Source: CAYNFT01 sp964396535 (GTDB taxonomy: Bacteria; Chloroflexota; Dehalococcoidia; Dehalococcoidales; UBA2162). From it: 24,057 nucleotides of DNA. The position numbers were made by a program, and so were the translations under genes. Below, one piece after another: positions 21,950 to 24,057 of the stretch. Under the pieces are notes generated by a model that saw only the letters and a list, made by a program, of their open reading frames with translations, was not told the DNA's origin and searched no databases. The stretch is from assembly GCA_964396535.1 (NCBI GenBank), contig CAYNFT010000024.1, positions 1 through 24,057 of the forward strand. Reading direction: 5' to 3'. Positions within the stretch are counted from its first letter, which is position 1; every line of letters starts with the position of its first letter.

Positions 21950-23122
21950 TTAGCCAATGATCTCAGTGAAGGCCTGAACCCTCGTCCTTAATGGTGCCAG
22001 GGCAGCCTCACTGTAATCATGCTCCAGATATATATTTGGCAATCCAATACTGTCAAGATAATCCTTAAGCTGGGGCACTTCATAGCCGTGACTATCGCAG
22101 TATCTTATTGCCTGGAGGATTACCCCGTTAGCATTCCAGTCTTTAGCAAAGTCTCCCAGGTAGCTGAATCTAGACTCCAGGTCAGTCTTATAGTCTTTCC
22201 TGGTCTCGCCGGGACTGGCTTCCCGGTAGGTGCGGGGGCACTTAAGCTCTACTAGATAGTGATAAGCTAACCCATCTAAAGGGTCATCAGTAAGCTTGAC
22301 ATCTGCGAAATAGGCTCTACTGCCTACACAGGTATCATCCATTACTACATTGGCATCAAGGCTCTCAATCATCTCCATAAGAGCTATATCGTCTATAATG
22401 CTGCCCCAAACAAGGAGTCTTGCCAGTTTCTTTGGCGGACCGTCCTTGCGCTGTTTAACTTCGCTTATAACCTGCCTCAATAGCTCATTTCCTTCCTCTA
22501 CAGGGAGGCTCATTATAGCTACCATTACTTGGAGGGTCTCTGTTCCCGAGATGAGGGGTGGGGTGGGTTTTCTCAAGTCATACAATTCCCGCACCAATGC
22601 CCGCTGCTGATTATGGACTTCGATGGCTTCCTTGAGTCTTTCGGGAGAAAGCTCCTTGCCGGCAAATGATTCCAGGGTCTTCTGAAAGTCCTTCAGCAAC
22701 TCCTTGAACTGCTCCTGAGCTACCTTATGAGTGGTATGGGGTGTATCTATGAAGTGGGAATAGGGCGTCTTTACGGCGACATCCCACAAGTGACTCGTCC
22801 TGGCACCAACATCACAAATATGAGCCATAACTACCCCATCCAGGAAATCATACCTACCTTTCAATCCCAGATCCAGTAAGCTACGAAGAAAAGGGCAAAC
22901 CATTGTTGGCAGGTAATCATCTGCCCCGGTTATTGGTTCACTCATATCTCCAAATATTCGGTGGGGTACTGTATCAAGAGCAGTCATCATCTCCAAAACA
23001 GGATAGATACAGAGATAACCAATCACCTTCTTCCCTTCTGCCTTCAATTCTTTAGCCCTTTGGTACCGGTCCTGATAAATCTCCTTCACCCTGGTAAGTC
23101 CTGTGCCTGCCACTTTTACCAT
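21950..23122 (-). CDS. 2-hydroxyacyl-CoA dehydratase/benzoyl-CoA reductase family, second subunit
   Basis: This is a [4Fe-4S] subunit of the HgdB/BcrB family (PF06050-type), whose enzymes use a high-energy electron from an ATP-driven activator to dehydrate 2-hydroxyacyl-CoA or reduce an aromatic ring. Candidate cluster cysteines are in MVCPFLRS, DDTCVGSR and VELKCPR. LVWGSIIDDIALMEMIES and ANGVILQAIRYCDSHGYEVPQL are typical. Length (390 aa) is normal. Start ATG at 23120-23122 has AGGGGG upstream. The gene follows the partner subunit by 34 nt. No activator ATPase, CoA-transferase or electron-transfer gene is within the window, so the substrate is open. Confidence 0.88.
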   Translation of the reverse strand: MVKVAGTGLTRVKEIYQDRYQRAKELKAEGKKVIGYLCIYPVLEMMTALDTVPHRIFGDMSEPITGADDYLPTMVCPFLRSLLDLGLKGRYDFLDGVVMAHICDVGARTSHLWDVAVKTPYSHFIDTPHTTHKVAQEQFKELLKDFQKTLESFAGKELSPERLKEAIEVHNQQRALVRELYDLRKPTPPLISGTETLQVMVAIMSLPVEEGNELLRQVISEVKQRKDGPPKKLARLLVWGSIIDDIALMEMIESLDANVVMDDTCVGSRAYFADVKLTDDPLDGLAYHYLVELKCPRTYREASPGETRKDYKTDLESRFSYLGDFAKDWNANGVILQAIRYCDSHGYEVPQLKDYLDSIGLPNIYLEHDYSEAALAPLRTRVQAFTEIIG

Positions 23123-23156
23123 TGATTAAACCCCCTTATGATTAACTTTGTCTGTT

Positions 23157-24057
23157 TTACCACTCCAGCCCTTCTTTTTTCCTGACCTCTCTGTAATAAT
23201 CCATTGTCTCTTCAAACGCCTCAGCTTTCTTTAAGCCCGCGACAGGGTCGAAGAGAGTTAGGTCAACGATATCCCCCTCAAGGACTAATGAAGGAATCTT
23301 GTATACTTCCATCAATTGTTTCTGGTAAAGGAATAAGGGGGCGGTAAAGGCGCGACAGGTGAGAAGGGGATGGAGAAAAGCCCCGTCACATTGGAATTCC
23401 TTGACTCTCCTGACCGCTAGCCGACTAGAAAACCCTTGCCTCTTTATCTCCTCCTTAATCTCGGCGGCCTCCTTAGGCTCGAAATCACGGTCAATGGTAA
23501 AAGCTAGCCCTCGACTACTGGCCCTGACATAACGTTCCATGGGGTCACTGATATGACTCACATCTACATCTATGGGTTGGGCAGGGTGATAGCTGCTCTC
23601 GTGCACAAAATTCCAGCCCCTCTCCGCCAACTGGTCGAAAAATCCCAGACTATGCCAGGGAGGGAGTCCCTCAAATGTCAATCTATATCTCTCCTCCCGG
23701 TTAATCCCTGCTATCTTGTTGTCCACCCTGTCCTTGACCTCGTCATACATCTTACTATATAGACCGGTCATTTCTTCAGCATCTCCTGCCTTGTAGAGAG
23801 CGCCGGACATGGCGCTCCAAAAGTCCCTGGAATGCATTGGGCCGGGTCTTGCCTTACGCAGTTCGTTAGTATTCCACCACACCGTGTCCAGCTCCTTGTT
23901 ACCTCGCATCTCCCCTATTTTATCCCAATCCATCTTCCTCCCCAGCAGGTGTTCCAGGAAGGCAACAAACTCCTTATACTCTTTGACCATGAAGCTAATG
24001 GAGCGTTCATGAGCACCCTCCATCAGGGACTCTCTTTGCCCGGCAGCAGGGGACTCC
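23157..24057 (-). CDS. 2-hydroxyacyl-CoA dehydratase/benzoyl-CoA reductase family, first subunit, 5'-truncated by window edge
   Basis: This is the partner of the following gene and belongs to the same family. FLEHLLGRKMDWDKI, the region ERSISFMVKEYKEF and the C-terminal DGAFLHPLLTCRAF plus YKIPSLVLEGDIVDLTLFDP (family: GIP-hydrophobic-EAD-VDP) identify it. An ATG lies at 24021-24023, but the frame stays open to the window edge and relatives have about 100 more N-terminal residues, so the true start is beyond 24057. The conserved cysteine in LLTCRAF is a candidate cluster ligand; others may lie in the missing part. Co-transcription with the second subunit is clear from 34-nt spacing. Confidence 0.85.
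   Translation of the reverse strand, partial: ESPAAGQRESLMEGAHERSISFMVKEYKEFVAFLEHLLGRKMDWDKIGEMRGNKELDTVWWNTNELRKARPGPMHSRDFWSAMSGALYKAGDAEEMTGLYSKMYDEVKDRVDNKIAGINREERYRLTFEGLPPWHSLGFFDQLAERGWNFVHESSYHPAQPIDVDVSHISDPMERYVRASSRGLAFTIDRDFEPKEAAEIKEEIKRQGFSSRLAVRRVKEFQCDGAFLHPLLTCRAFTAPLFLYQKQLMEVYKIPSLVLEGDIVDLTLFDPVAGLKKAEAFEETMDYYREVRKKEGLEW

Overview
The window reads as chromosomal DNA of a strictly anaerobic bacterium, most likely a Dehalococcoidia-type Chloroflexota. This is inferred from gene content, since no rRNA or other phylogenetic marker was tested. The pointers are a Re-type citrate synthase beside a LeuC/LeuD-like aconitase and an isocitrate dehydrogenase, a geranylgeranyl-reductase family flavoprotein, a Ycf45/R3H ATPase, a 2-hydroxyacyl-CoA dehydratase pair (an oxygen-sensitive enzyme class), and many short GC-rich intergenic palindromes.

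Left part (1-6780). The 3' part of nadA (NAD synthesis) ends at a hairpin. It is followed by a leftward run of five genes: thiC, cinA, an M50 protease, a geranylgeranyl-reductase family protein and a GreA fused to an integrase-like N-terminal domain. thiC lies behind a clear TPP riboswitch with its own terminator. The run ends in a 45-nt perfect palindrome. Several proteins here depart from their families: the CinA deamidase motifs are lost, the protease stops where CBS domains normally start, and GreA carries an extra domain.

Middle part (6780-13120). Rightward housekeeping genes follow: rsmG, pdxS-pdxT (pyridoxal phosphate synthase), a pyrE-like phosphoribosyltransferase, an acyl-CoA ligase and a Ycf45/R3H ATPase. 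A composite palindrome-rich repeat lies between rsmG and pdxS, and a second copy lies at 20139-20303. A relic of the pdxS 3' end sits just before pdxT.

AT-rich islet (13120-14640). A DpnA-like adenine methyltransferase is driven by a consensus promoter with a palindrome over its spacer and -10. It converges on an unrecognised 187-aa gene, possibly forming a small modification or defence unit.

Right part (14640-20041). The LeuC/LeuD-like aconitase subunits, an isocitrate dehydrogenase and a convergent Re-citrate synthase together make a route from oxaloacetate and acetyl-CoA to 2-oxoglutarate. A two-gene membrane-protein/XRE-regulator cassette with a long, apparently structured leader is embedded in this module.

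Far right (20042-24057). A 712-base gene-poor stretch holds the second repeat copy and a possible decayed gene. An aldo/keto reductase follows, then two subunits of a 2-hydroxyacyl-CoA dehydratase/benzoyl-CoA reductase family enzyme, the upstream one cut by the window edge. The strongest candidates for something undescribed are the GreA fusion, the methyltransferase islet with its unknown partner, the structured leader at 16793-16888 and the palindrome family.
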